A stretch of DNA of 46,967 nt from Bacteroidales bacterium (lineage in GTDB: Bacteria; Bacteroidota; Bacteroidia; Bacteroidales; UBA932): NCBI GenBank assembly GCA_017513445.1, contig JAFXFS010000009.1:1-46967 (forward strand), given 5' to 3'. Positions 7,650 through 16,353 of the stretch are shown piece by piece. Position 1 is the first letter of the stretch, and every line of letters begins with the position of its first letter. The position numbers and the translations under genes were made by a program. The notes below the pieces were generated by a model, which did not search any database, was not told the origin of the DNA, and worked only from the letters and a program-made list of their open reading frames with translations.

Positions 7650-8630
7650 CTATTTTCTTCTTAGAGGGCGTCTCTTCCACCAATTACTGATGCTCTCTTT
7701 GGCTGTTTTAAGCTTTTCTCGGAATGGAAGAATGTGACGGTCTGTCTTTTCCGGAAACATATCTCCGATGGTGATTAAAATACCTGTCTCTTCAACACCT
7801 CCAAAACCAACATTATCAGCAGTTCCGAAAACTTTCATACTTGGTGACACATTGATATATGAGTTAATCAATGGCGGAACAAATTCTCCGTGATCTTTCA
7901 ATAGTTTTTGAGTCACTTTATAACCCTCTTTAGAATCCAACCCTTCAAATATTTGAGTATATTCAGGATTATTTTCATCATAAGATAGAGGTTCAATTGC
8001 CTCTACAAGATTTTCATTATCCTTGAGGTATCTGTTCATATAATTTAGCAGAATATTTCTCGCTTTTAGATTATATGATTTATACATTGTGACCTTACCA
8101 AAAAAGTATAGAATATCCGGATTTTTAACAATCAATGCACCCAGTCCATCCCAAAGATTATCCATTGCGAAAAGCCCTTTTCTGCGCAAAGCGGTTCTCT
8201 GATACATTGGTTGTACAAATGATCTTCCCAATTCTATTGTGCGAGGGAAATACTCCTTCATAAATTTATCTGAGAAACGGAATAATTCACTTGTTGCAAG
8301 TTTTTCAGGACCAGGTAGCTCCTTACAGTTGTGATATCTATATCCACCCATAATCTCCTGATTTTCAGGGTCCCATACGATAAGTTGCTTGTAAGGGTGA
8401 GTCTCATCAATATCAAATTCATCTATATCCATAGATTTACCTGTGCCACCACCTCCCTCTCTGAAAGCGATCTCTCTAAGTCTTCCGATCTCTTTCATTA
8501 TATTAGGGGAGTCAAAAGCTGTAACTTCATACAAGAAGTTACCACCTTTGCGTGTCTCACCGATAAGTTTGTCTGCAGTTAATTCTGCAATTATAAGCTC
8601 TCTATCAATTGGTTTTATTATATCTTCCAT
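7650..8630 (-). CDS. glsB: Glycine-lipid N-acyltransferase, GlsB-like (OlsB/hemolysin-type GNAT)
   Basis: A 326-residue member of the OlsB-like acyltransferase family once annotated as hemolysin. Seen are the family features IGRLREIAFREGGGGTGKSMDIDEFD, QLIVWDPENQEIMGGYR, and TIELGRSFVQPMYQR. In Bacteroides the homologue, with its neighbouring O-acyltransferase, makes N-acyloxyacyl glycine lipids; GlsB adds the 3-hydroxy fatty acid to glycine. The gene overlaps the upstream acyltransferase by 26 bases, which implies translational coupling and the same pathway. The terminator lies 32 bases past the stop. The substrate (glycine, not ornithine or serine) is inferred from the pair, not from the sequence. 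Confidence 0.8.
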   Translation of the reverse strand: MEDIIKPIDRELIIAELTADKLIGETRKGGNFLYEVTAFDSPNIMKEIGRLREIAFREGGGGTGKSMDIDEFDIDETHPYKQLIVWDPENQEIMGGYRYHNCKELPGPEKLATSELFRFSDKFMKEYFPRTIELGRSFVQPMYQRTALRRKGLFAMDNLWDGLGALIVKNPDILYFFGKVTMYKSYNLKARNILLNYMNRYLKDNENLVEAIEPLSYDENNPEYTQIFEGLDSKEGYKVTQKLLKDHGEFVPPLINSYINVSPSMKVFGTADNVGFGGVEETGILITIGDMFPEKTDRHILPFREKLKTAKESISNWWKRRPLRRK

Positions 8631-9441
8631 TGTATGCTTTTTCTCTAATTATTTCAGTCCATTCAGCATAGGTATGCTCGTTGGTTATTGATTCATATTT
8701 AATTGGTTCTCCAATATAAATATCAAATGAGTTATTTAACTGTTTAAACATCTCATCTGGTAGTAATAAAAGTTCAAAATTAAATTTAATCCCTAAAAAT
8801 TTACGCAAATTGGCGAAATTATAGAAAAAATTTGAGTTTTTTCCATCAAAATAGACAGGTACAATATCTCGTTGGCTATCAATAGCTCTCTTTATAAAAC
8901 TTTTTCTCCAAGGTAAATCTTTAATCTTTCCTTTAATCTTTCTAGAGCAAAGCCCTGCAGGGAAGTTAAGTATAGGAGTTTCTGATTTATATGCATTGAT
9001 AAGATTTTCTGCATATTCGTGGCTCATATTGCCATACTTATTTACCGGAATAAAAAGAGGTTTAAGTGGTTTTATATTTGTCAATAGGTCATTGCTAATT
9101 GCCTTTACATCTCCAAATTTAGATGCAATAAAGTGCATTAAGATAATTCCGTCAAGACCTCCTAAAGGGTGGTTTGATACAAATATATATCTGCTGTCGG
9201 GAGCAAGATTCTCTTCACCGTGAACAGTTACCTTAAAGTTAAAGTGTTCATAGACCTTATTTATAAAATCCAGACCCTCAAGATGACCATATTTAAGAAG
9301 GATTTCATTAATCTCATCTTGATGGATAATTCTCTTTAAAAGATTATAGAGAAACTTTGGAACGCGTTTTGCTAACTTCTTGTTTTTGGAAGCAAGAACC
9401 TTTTCCACGTCAATGAGAAGTTTTTCATTAGGGTTATCCAT
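8605..9441 (-). CDS. glsA: Glycine-lipid O-acyltransferase, GlsA-like (PlsC family)
   Basis: A 278-residue membrane-associated acyltransferase. The catalytic block SNHPLGGLDG has His91 and Asp97, an HX5D spacing rather than the canonical HX4D. An FPAGLCSRK block follows, corresponding to the glycerophosphate acyltransferase FPEG motif. Paired with glsB it would acylate the hydroxyl of the N-acyl glycine. The ATG at 9441 is chosen because the longer in-frame GTG at 9459 coincides with the last base of the -7 promoter box. Head-to-head with rpoN. Confidence 0.78.
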   Translation of the reverse strand: MDNPNEKLLIDVEKVLASKNKKLAKRVPKFLYNLLKRIIHQDEINEILLKYGHLEGLDFINKVYEHFNFKVTVHGEENLAPDSRYIFVSNHPLGGLDGIILMHFIASKFGDVKAISNDLLTNIKPLKPLFIPVNKYGNMSHEYAENLINAYKSETPILNFPAGLCSRKIKGKIKDLPWRKSFIKRAIDSQRDIVPVYFDGKNSNFFYNFANLRKFLGIKFNFELLLLPDEMFKQLNNSFDIYIGEPIKYESITNEHTYAEWTEIIREKAYNGRYNKTN

Positions 9442-9458
9442 AGTATTGAATATTTTCA

Positions 9459-9466
9459 CAAAGTTA
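9459..9466 (-). promoter_or_regulatory. -7 box for glsA-glsB
   Basis: TAACTTTG on the minus strand, 17 bases from the chosen ATG. Confidence 0.65.
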
Positions 9467-9476
9467 AAAAAAATCT

Positions 9477-9484
9477 TATATTTG
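9477..9484 (+). promoter_or_regulatory. -7 box for rpoN, almost leaderless
   Basis: TATATTTG ends only 7 bases before the rpoN ATG. With the usual start point about 4 bases past the box, the mRNA leader would be only a few bases long. Confidence 0.6.
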
Positions 9485-9491
9485 TATCGTT

Positions 9492-10904
9492 ATGAAACAA
9501 TCTTTAACACAAGGATTAACGCAAATACAAAAATTATCTCCTCTTCATATTCAGACGATCAAATTATTGGAGATGACAACTCTTGAACTTGAACAGAGAA
9601 TTAAAAGGGAGATAGAGGAGAACCCAGTGATTGATGAGGTAATTTCCACTGACGAAGATGGAGAGGAGAGTCAATCGCGAGATATTTCGTTGTCTGAATA
9701 TGGAGCAGATGACCCTACACCATCATATAAGACAAGAATAAACAATCAAGGTAAAGATATCCGCCCAGAATATGTAACTATCTCTGTGAAAGAGAGTTTC
9801 ATTGATTCATTAAATAAGCAGCTAGGCTATTATGATATGGATGAAAAGAGTCTTGCAATAGCTAGATTCTTAATTGGGATGTTGGATTCAGGTGGATATT
9901 TAAGAGACGATCTCTCTTCTTTAGTGGATAGAATTTCATTTAGATTAAATATTGATACCAATGAAAAGGAGCTTGAACAGATTCTCTCTGTGATACAGAC
10001 ATTCGATCCGGTTGGTATAGGTGCAAGAAATCTTCAAGAGTGTCTTCTACTTCAGTTGCGTGCTAGAAAAGTGACTCCAGAGCAGCAGAATGCTTTATCT
10101 ATCATTGAGGATTGCTTCCCAGAGTTTGAAAAGATGCACTATGATAAGATTAAATCTAAACTCTCTATTTCGCAGGAGGATTTAAAGTTGGCGATTGACG
10201 AAATACGAAAACTTAACCCAACTCCAGGAGGTCAGATTGATGAATCTTATGCAGATCGAGCTCAACAGATTGTGCCAGATTTCTATTTGGATTGTGTAGA
10301 TGGCAATTTAGAGCTATCTATGCCAAGGTTCTCTATTCCAGAACTGCGTGTAAATCAGCGATATGCAGATATGTTGCTTAAATCTTCTCGCACAAGTGCT
10401 GCAGGTAAGGAGGCCGCTGCTTTCGTTAAGCAGAAATTAGATTCAGCAAAGTGGTTTATTGAAGCAATCAAGCAACGTCAGAATACTTTGATGAATACAG
10501 TTAATGCAATTATTGATTACCAGAGGGACTATTTTATGGAGGGAGATATTACCAAACTTCGCCCAATGGTTTTGAAAAACATTGCAGAAAAAACGAATCT
10601 TGATATCTCCACTATTTCCAGAGTAGTGAGTAGCAAATATATACAAACCCACTTTGGAATATTTAAATTGAACTATTTCTTCTCGGAGGGCTTAATTACT
10701 GAGGATGGAATTGAGGTATCAACACTTGTAGTAAAGAGTTTCCTTATCGAAGCAATCAATAAAGAGGACAAGAGTAAACCTTTGACTGATGATGAGTTGG
10801 TTGGAGTTTTAGGCGAGTCCGGATTCAAAATTGCTCGCAGAACTATTGCAAAGTACCGCGAGCAACTCAATATTCCTATTTCACGACTTCGTAAGCAATT
10901 ATAG
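9492..10904 (+). CDS. rpoN: RNA polymerase sigma-54 factor
   Basis: Sigma-54, which directs RNA polymerase to -24/-12 promoters that need AAA+ activators. The N-terminal activator region is seen (SPLHIQTIKLLEMTTLELEQRI, then EEIEENPVIDE-like acidic residues), followed by the core-binding domain (DPVGIGARNLQECLLLQL) and the C-terminal RpoN box ARRTIAKYREQL at about residues 448-459, intact. The length of 470 residues is normal. The start is well supported by the conserved N-terminus. The gene ends by overlapping the convergent upp gene by 6 bases. No sigma-54 activator is present in this window. Confidence 0.96.
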   Translation: MKQSLTQGLTQIQKLSPLHIQTIKLLEMTTLELEQRIKREIEENPVIDEVISTDEDGEESQSRDISLSEYGADDPTPSYKTRINNQGKDIRPEYVTISVKESFIDSLNKQLGYYDMDEKSLAIARFLIGMLDSGGYLRDDLSSLVDRISFRLNIDTNEKELEQILSVIQTFDPVGIGARNLQECLLLQLRARKVTPEQQNALSIIEDCFPEFEKMHYDKIKSKLSISQEDLKLAIDEIRKLNPTPGGQIDESYADRAQQIVPDFYLDCVDGNLELSMPRFSIPELRVNQRYADMLLKSSRTSAAGKEAAAFVKQKLDSAKWFIEAIKQRQNTLMNTVNAIIDYQRDYFMEGDITKLRPMVLKNIAEKTNLDISTISRVVSSKYIQTHFGIFKLNYFFSEGLITEDGIEVSTLVVKSFLIEAINKEDKSKPLTDDELVGVLGESGFKIARRTIAKYREQLNIPISRLRKQL

Positions 10905-11552
10905 CTTCTCTCCGTATGCTAAGTCTCCAGCATCTCCCAACCCAGGGACGATGTAGGATTTGTTTGTTAACTCTTCGTCAATGGCACTAACCCAAAGAGT
11001 AACTCTCTTGTGAGGAAGATGTTTTGATAAATAATCTATGCTGTATGCACTTGTAATTGGACATACCAAGTGAGTGTGAATAGGTTCACCCTCCTGACAT
11101 AGTTTTTCGTATGCTAAAACAATAGAAGCGCCTGTTGCCAACATCGTATCTGCAAGAATCAGAATTTTACCTTCAAGTTTAGGAGAACTTGCATACTCGA
11201 TCTGAATAGTAAATTTATTATCCTTACCATACTTTCTATATGCTGCAATAAATGAATTTTGAGCACAATCAAAGTAGTTGAGTAATCCCTGGTGGAGTGG
11301 AAGTCCGGCTCTTAGAATAGTACCAAGCACAATGGTTTGATTACATAATTGAATATTTGCAATGCCGAGAGGAGTCTCTACTTCTGAGGGTACATAATTT
11401 AGTGTTTTGCTGATTTCATAGGCGAAAATCTCACCGATTCTCTCCAAATTTCTTCTGAATCTGAGGCTATCTTTTTGGATATTTACATCGCGAATCTCAG
11501 ATACAAATTGATTTAGAACAGAGTTCTGTTCACCAAGGTTAATAACTTTCAT
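10899..11552 (-). CDS. upp: Uracil phosphoribosyltransferase
   Basis: Salvage enzyme making UMP from uracil and PRPP. The PRPP-binding loop is ILADTMLATGAS and the uracil-binding C-terminus is PGLGDAGDLAYGEKL; both are typical UPRT signatures. The 217-residue length is right. It is a single gene with its own promoter at 11578 and overlaps the rpoN 3' end by 6 bases tail to tail, so each transcript is antisense to the end of the other. Confidence 0.94.
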   Translation of the reverse strand: MKVINLGEQNSVLNQFVSEIRDVNIQKDSLRFRRNLERIGEIFAYEISKTLNYVPSEVETPLGIANIQLCNQTIVLGTILRAGLPLHQGLLNYFDCAQNSFIAAYRKYGKDNKFTIQIEYASSPKLEGKILILADTMLATGASIVLAYEKLCQEGEPIHTHLVCPITSAYSIDYLSKHLPHKRVTLWVSAIDEELTNKSYIVPGLGDAGDLAYGEKL

Positions 11553-11577
11553 AGTAGGATTGATTAGAATTATTCAT

Positions 11578-11585
11578 CAAATATA
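11578..11585 (-). promoter_or_regulatory. -7 box for upp
   Basis: TATATTTG on the minus strand, 25 bases before the ATG. Confidence 0.65.
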
Positions 11586-11609
11586 GCAATTTTTTATTGA
11601 TATCCATCT

Positions 11610-12287
11610 TTATTGAAATCCATTGTCGTTGAAACTGTAATAATTTCCACCACCGATTATGATGTGGTCTGCTAACTCAATATTCAAAACATTGCAGGCT
11701 CGTTTGAGATTAAGAGTGAGTTTTTTGTCCTCCTCGCCGGGTATAATCGAGCCGGAAGGGTGGTTGTGAAATAGGATAATGCTACTTGCAAGTCGTTCAA
11801 TGGCCTTTTTCATAACAATTTTAATATCAACGACTGTTGCGCAGACTCCTCCAATACTAATCCTCTCCTTTGATATAGTTTGATTATGACGGTCAAGAAA
11901 CACAACCCAGCACTCTTCGTGTTTCAAGTTTCTCAAATAACCAGAGAGAAGCTTTGCAGCATCCATTGAGTTCAAAATTTGTATCCGCTTTGTACTACTC
12001 TCATTAATAGTCCTATTGTAAAGAGTTGAGCAGCATTTCAGGATGGTAGCTTTTCTCTCTCCCAGTTTGGAATACTTCTCCAAATCCCTTTCAGTGGAGT
12101 CAAAAAGCATATTAAGCGAATTTTCATAGCTAAGAAGTAACTCTTCAGCACAGTTTAGTGATTCAGCATAACCTCCAGGATGGATTAGAATGGTTATAAG
12201 TTCAGCGTTAGTAAGAGATTCCACCCCACGACAATTCATCTTCTCTTGTAATACCTTGATTACATTCTCCTTTTTAACTTTACTCAT
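11610..12287 (-). CDS. radC: RadC family JAB1/MPN domain protein
   Basis: A 225-residue protein: an N-terminal helix-hairpin-helix-like region (SLTNAELITILI) and a C-terminal JAB/MPN metal site, HNHPSG at residues 174-179 followed by EEDKKLT. The family name comes from a doubtful link to DNA repair; the metal site suggests a nuclease or peptidase activity that is not firmly assigned. It lies downstream of the rpsT terminator, and no clear promoter is seen before it. Confidence 0.9.
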   Translation of the reverse strand: MSKVKKENVIKVLQEKMNCRGVESLTNAELITILIHPGGYAESLNCAEELLLSYENSLNMLFDSTERDLEKYSKLGERKATILKCCSTLYNRTINESSTKRIQILNSMDAAKLLSGYLRNLKHEECWVVFLDRHNQTISKERISIGGVCATVVDIKIVMKKAIERLASSIILFHNHPSGSIIPGEEDKKLTLNLKRACNVLNIELADHIIIGGGNYYSFNDNGFQ

Positions 12288-12301
12288 AATGTCAATAAAT
12301 A

Positions 12302-12335
12302 AAAAAAAACTTCCCCAAAGATGGAGAAGTTTTCT
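12302..12335 (-). terminator. Terminator of tRNA-Glu/rpsT
   Basis: On the minus strand AACTTCTCC pairs with GGGGAAGTT, followed by about nine T residues. Confidence 0.85.
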
Positions 12336-12365
12336 TTATCTTATTTGTCCCAAACAACAATTTCT

Positions 12366-12617
12366 TTATAGATTGTTGATGTGAACAGCAAGTCCGCTTT
12401 TTAAGTTAGCTGCTTTATTCTTGTGAATAACGTTGATTTTAGCTAATTTGTCAATCATTGAGTAAACCTTAGGTGCGCTAGCTTCTGCTGCCTCTTTATC
12501 AGTTGTATTTCTCAACGCTTTGATAGCGTTTCTTGTTGTCTTTGCATAATACTTGTTATGCAATCTGCGTCTTTCGCTCTGACGATGACGCTTGTCTGCT
12601 GATGCGTGATTTGCCAT
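12366..12617 (-). CDS. rpsT: Small ribosomal subunit protein bS20
   Basis: An 83-residue, very basic protein: [33 protein letters not shown] is a typical S20 N-terminus (shown here only by its pattern of Arg/Lys-rich helices), and the C-terminus has AAGL-type helices ending in AVHINNL. It binds 16S rRNA early in 30S assembly. The start is 22 bases after the 3' end of tRNA-Glu with an AAAGG-type ribosome site, so the tRNA and rpsT appear to share one transcript from the promoter at 12753. Confidence 0.95.
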   Translation of the reverse strand: MANHASADKRHRQSERRRLHNKYYAKTTRNAIKALRNTTDKEAAEASAPKVYSMIDKLAKINVIHKNKAANLKSGLAVHINNL

Positions 12618-12639
12618 TATTTACCTTTTTTATTATTAG

Positions 12640-12711
12640 TAGTGGGTAGGGGAATCGAACCCCTATTGCAAGAATGAAAATCTTGAGTCCTAACCGTTAG
12701 ACGAACCCACC
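12640..12711 (-). tRNA. tRNA-Glu (UUC)
   Basis: On the minus strand GGTGGGTTCGTCTAAC through CCCTACCCACTA. Acceptor GGTGGGT/ACCCACT with G-U at 1-72; anticodon stem CAAGA/TCTTG encloses TTTTCAT, so the anticodon is TTC. T arm AGGGG-TTCGATT-CCCCT. CCA is not encoded. Confidence 0.92.
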
Positions 12712-12752
12712 AAAACCTTTGACCTAAATCGCTGTTTTGTGATTAGGGAGTG

Positions 12753-12760
12753 CAAAGGTA
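12753..12760 (-). promoter_or_regulatory. -7 box for tRNA-Glu and rpsT
   Basis: TACCTTTG on the minus strand, about 41 bases upstream of the tRNA 5' end; no second box is seen before rpsT. Confidence 0.7.
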
Positions 12761-12824
12761 TGTATTTTTTTTATTGATGCAAATTTTTTTATAATTTTTT
12801 TTCAAAAAATAAATCAATTTTTAA

Positions 12825-13820
12825 CTATTTCCACTCATCTTCCCAAGTAAATGAGTAAATAATAGACTCAACTTGCCTTAAATAGTTACGTTTGTCATAC
12901 TTCGGAGCATATACAAAACATTCAACTGTAATGATCTCGCTTTTATCTTTACTATAGAATGAGTGAGAAACAAAAGGACCACCCATAAAGTCATTTTCTA
13001 CATCCCAAAGGCCACGAACTTCGGCGAACTCTTTTTTGCCAACTTTTACCCAATTGTAACCAGGAACTACAGCTTTGCTGGTAGTCATATAGCTATTTTG
13101 AGTCATTCCAGGAACATTTTCCATTAATACCTGATTTCTCTTCTCAATAATTGAGTTGCAAGTTAAAGTTGCATTGTTATCGTTTGGATATTTGTAGATA
13201 AAGACTCCTTGATTTGTAAAATTAGTCTCGTGAGATATCCACATAAAGTTATCTGTTGTCTTCTTTATGCTGTATCCGGTAGGGAAATATGGAGATCCGC
13301 CAAATACTTCTGCAACTTTCTCTTTTAGTCCACCAACTTCAAACTCTTTGCAATTACGAATTACTCGATTTCGTTCAGCTTGGTCGAAAATATTTAGCAT
13401 TTTGGTGCCATTATCTTCAATGAGCTTCATCATAGATAGTACATCTTTCGCTTGAAGTGAAATTACTGTTTGAGGATTTGCCCAAACATTCTCCTGAGCG
13501 ATAAGTTTATTCTCTGTTACACTCTCGTCAATTTTAACAATGATAATATTTCTATGAAGTTGAAATACTTGTTTAAATGAAGCTTGAGGCACATTAAATA
13601 GTGTATAATGTGGTTCAGACTGAGGAAGATAAGGAAAGTCCTTTGCCAGAACGCTTCTCAAAGCAGAGCCCGGCTCCGCCTCCCAATCACCTTTTGATGC
13701 AACAACAACGATTTCACCTGCTTTACCACTGATATTTGGTAGTAGAGAACTTGGATCTTGTTTGCAGGATACCAAAGATAATGCTGCAACGACAATCAAA
13801 AGCAAATTTCTTAATTTCAT
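12825..13820 (-). CDS. DUF4837 family lipoprotein
   Basis: A 331-residue protein starting at the ATG at 13820. The lipoprotein signal is MKLRNLLLIVVAALSLVSC, with Cys19 as the lipidation site. The mature part begins with a family-typical segment (ISGKAGEIVVVASKGDWE), later GLWDVENDFMGGPFVSHSFY and a C-terminal YDKRNYLRQVESIIYSFTW. DUF4837 is known from Bacteroidota but has no assigned function. It is the last gene of the M23-dxr-rseP operon, 43 bases after rseP, which hints at an envelope role. Extending the frame upstream would overlap rseP and lose the signal peptide. Confidence 0.8.
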   Translation of the reverse strand: MKLRNLLLIVVAALSLVSCKQDPSSLLPNISGKAGEIVVVASKGDWEAEPGSALRSVLAKDFPYLPQSEPHYTLFNVPQASFKQVFQLHRNIIIVKIDESVTENKLIAQENVWANPQTVISLQAKDVLSMMKLIEDNGTKMLNIFDQAERNRVIRNCKEFEVGGLKEKVAEVFGGSPYFPTGYSIKKTTDNFMWISHETNFTNQGVFIYKYPNDNNATLTCNSIIEKRNQVLMENVPGMTQNSYMTTSKAVVPGYNWVKVGKKEFAEVRGLWDVENDFMGGPFVSHSFYSKDKSEIITVECFVYAPKYDKRNYLRQVESIIYSFTWEDEWK

Positions 13821-13863
13821 ATACATATATTTTATATAATAACTAAACTCAAAAATAATAAAA

Positions 13864-15189
13864 TTATCTGAATAAACTGATAATATCATTACCAAATGCC
13901 AGAATCATTATTCCGAACAATATAAACATACCAACCATCTGTGCTATCTCCATAAATTTATCACTAGGTTTTCTTCTTGTGATAATTTCATAGAAAAGGA
14001 ATAGAATATGTCCTCCATCGAGTGCAGGGATAGGGAGTATGTTTAGTACTGCCAACATAATTGATAGCCAGGCAGTTATGCTCCAGAAGCTTTGCCAGTC
14101 CCAAGTTGATGGGAAAATCGAACCAATTCTGATAAAACTGCCGACAGACTTATATGCCTCTGTCTTTGGAGAGAATATCAGACCAAGTTCTTCAACATAG
14201 TTTTTAGTAGTTACCCACGCCTTTTTTGCCCCGGCTCCAACTGAGCCTAGAAGAGAGTAGGATTTGGTTGTAATATTAAAGATTTTGCTCATATCTCCGT
14301 CAAGCATTACCTCAATTCGTCCTACCGAATCTACTGCTAACGGTATTTGTAATGAGTCTCCTGAACGAAGCACTGTTGCTGTAATTGTTTGAGATTTAAG
14401 GTTTTGCAAGGTTTTTTGAATCTCTTGAGTGATAAACATTTCCTCTCCGTTTATAGCAACTATCTCATCACCAGGAATAAGGCCTGATGAAGCATTAAGA
14501 GAACTATCTGGAACCTCACCAACTATAAATGGAAATGCCAAGCCGAACATTCCGGGTGTATTTAGTGCCTTTGGGATATAGCTTTCGTCCAATGCAATGG
14601 TAATAGTATCGTTACCTCTTAACACTTTTGCCTCTTTTGCTTGAGAACGAACCATATCAATTTGGAGATTGTTGAAATTATCTGTTGCAACACCATCAAA
14701 ACTTATAATCTTGTCACCATTTCTGAATCCCATTTCATAGGCCAAATCATTGACATATACTCCATATTTTGCCTCTTCATTCTTTAAATACTCCTCGCCC
14801 CAAGTGAAAAGTGTCGCACTATAAAGAAGGATAGCAAGTATCAAGTTGAAAAAGACTCCACCAAACATAACAAAAAAGCGTTGCCAGGCCGGTTTACTGC
14901 GAAATTCCCAAGGTTTAGGTTCCTCTTTCATCGCCTCCTTATCCATAGATTCATCAATCATTCCGGCAATTTTACAATATCCACCCAACGGAAGCCATCC
15001 AATACCATACTCAGTATCGCTGTTTTTTGGCTTAAACTTAAAAAGTGCAAAACCTGCATCAAAGAAGAGATAAAATTTTTCTACTTTGATTTTAAACAAT
15101 TTTGCGAAGAAAAAATGTCCAAATTCGTGGACTAAAACGAGAATTGACAAGGCAAGAATAACTTGCACTATTTTTAGTAATACTACCAT
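13864..15189 (-). CDS. rseP: Site-2 intramembrane zinc protease RseP
   Basis: Inner-membrane M50 metalloprotease that cuts transmembrane anti-sigma factors and leftover signal peptides. The zinc motif HEFGH is at residues 21-25 in the first membrane segment, and the second motif is in NILPIPALDGGHILF near residue 390. Between them are two PDZ-like regions (FRNGDKIISFDG and LIPGDEIVAINGEE). The length of 441 residues is normal. It overlaps the 3' end of dxr by 7 bases, implying coupled translation. Its physiological substrate cannot be read from this window. Confidence 0.95.
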   Translation of the reverse strand: MVVLLKIVQVILALSILVLVHEFGHFFFAKLFKIKVEKFYLFFDAGFALFKFKPKNSDTEYGIGWLPLGGYCKIAGMIDESMDKEAMKEEPKPWEFRSKPAWQRFFVMFGGVFFNLILAILLYSATLFTWGEEYLKNEEAKYGVYVNDLAYEMGFRNGDKIISFDGVATDNFNNLQIDMVRSQAKEAKVLRGNDTITIALDESYIPKALNTPGMFGLAFPFIVGEVPDSSLNASSGLIPGDEIVAINGEEMFITQEIQKTLQNLKSQTITATVLRSGDSLQIPLAVDSVGRIEVMLDGDMSKIFNITTKSYSLLGSVGAGAKKAWVTTKNYVEELGLIFSPKTEAYKSVGSFIRIGSIFPSTWDWQSFWSITAWLSIMLAVLNILPIPALDGGHILFLFYEIITRRKPSDKFMEIAQMVGMFILFGIMILAFGNDIISLFR

Positions 15190-16349
15190 TTATATAAATT
15201 TTTAACTAATTCTTGGGAAATTTTCTTTGCTTCAAAATCTGTGCTATAAATATCATCCAATGTTGGATTTTGGATAAAATGACACTTTTCCAAACATCTC
15301 TCTATCAAAAGAGGAATTTGCCAAAATGCAATTTTTCCATCACGAAGGGCTTGGACGGCAACCTCATTGGCAGAATTCATTGCACAAGGGATATTTCCCC
15401 CTTTCTTTATTGATTCATAAGCTATTCTAAGAGCTGGAAACTTCTGAAAATCAGGACTTTGGAAGTGTAATGCTCCAATTTTTGAAAAATCTAATCGCTT
15501 GGTGTTCAGAGGCAATCTGTATGGATAACTGAGAGCATACTGAATCGGAAGACGCATATCTGGATTACTTAATTGCGCCATTACAGAGCCATCTTCAAAC
15601 TGAACCATCGAGTGAATTATGGATTCAGGATGGACAACTATCTCAATTTTGTCAGGCGAGATGTCAAAAAGCCATTTAGCTTCAATCATTTCTAATCCTT
15701 TATTCATCATTGAGGCAGAATCTATTGTTACTTTAGCCCCCATTTTCCAACGAGGATGATTTAAAGCCTCTTTTAGAGAAGCATTACGTATCTCTTCGAT
15801 GCTTGAATTGAGAAATGGCCCTCCAGATGCTGTGAGAAGGATTTTTTCTATATTTGATCTCTCCCCTTGGATGGCCTGGAAGATTGCTGAATGTTCTGAG
15901 TCAACAGGTAGAATTGCACAATTATTTTTTAGTGCTGCTTCTTTTACAATAGATCCGGCGGCAACAAGTGTCTCCTTGTTGGCCAAAGCAATGTTTTTGC
16001 CTGCATTTAAGGCAGCAAGCGTAGGTTTTAATCCACTGAATCCAACCATAGCCGCCACTACAATATCCACATTGTCTCCTTTAACTAAATCACATACAGA
16101 GTTAATTCCAGAGAAGACTTTAATTGGTTGATTAAAAAGAGCTTCTGATACTTCTTTGTATTTATCGTGATTGCAAATTACAACATTGTTTGGTTGGAAT
16201 TTAATTGCCTGTTCAATAAGTAATTCGGCACTATTGTTGGCTGTAAGTAGTTCAACTTCAAATAGTTCCGAGTGTTTCTCTATTACGTCAAGAGTTTGTG
16301 TTCCTATAGAACCGGTAGATCCTAAAATCGCGACCTTAATCTTATCCAT
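15183..16349 (-). CDS. dxr: 1-deoxy-D-xylulose 5-phosphate reductoisomerase
   Basis: Second step of the MEP isoprenoid pathway: NADPH-dependent conversion of DXP to MEP. The N-terminal nucleotide-binding loop is GSTGSIGTQT (residues 10-19). The metal and substrate site is seen in LPVDSEHSAIFQ and NKGLEMIEAKWLF, and the flexible loop in VHPESIIHSMV. The 388-residue length is normal. It starts 4 bases after the M23 peptidase gene and overlaps rseP, so it belongs to a tightly packed operon. Confidence 0.97.
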   Translation of the reverse strand: MDKIKVAILGSTGSIGTQTLDVIEKHSELFEVELLTANNSAELLIEQAIKFQPNNVVICNHDKYKEVSEALFNQPIKVFSGINSVCDLVKGDNVDIVVAAMVGFSGLKPTLAALNAGKNIALANKETLVAAGSIVKEAALKNNCAILPVDSEHSAIFQAIQGERSNIEKILLTASGGPFLNSSIEEIRNASLKEALNHPRWKMGAKVTIDSASMMNKGLEMIEAKWLFDISPDKIEIVVHPESIIHSMVQFEDGSVMAQLSNPDMRLPIQYALSYPYRLPLNTKRLDFSKIGALHFQSPDFQKFPALRIAYESIKKGGNIPCAMNSANEVAVQALRDGKIAFWQIPLLIERCLEKCHFIQNPTLDDIYSTDFEAKKISQELVKNLYKW

Positions 16350-16353
16350 ACTA

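Noticed and set aside
13821-13895. Longer start for the DUF4837 lipoprotein
   Set aside because: It would overlap rseP and bury the lipoprotein signal peptide; the ATG at 13820 gives a clean signal.
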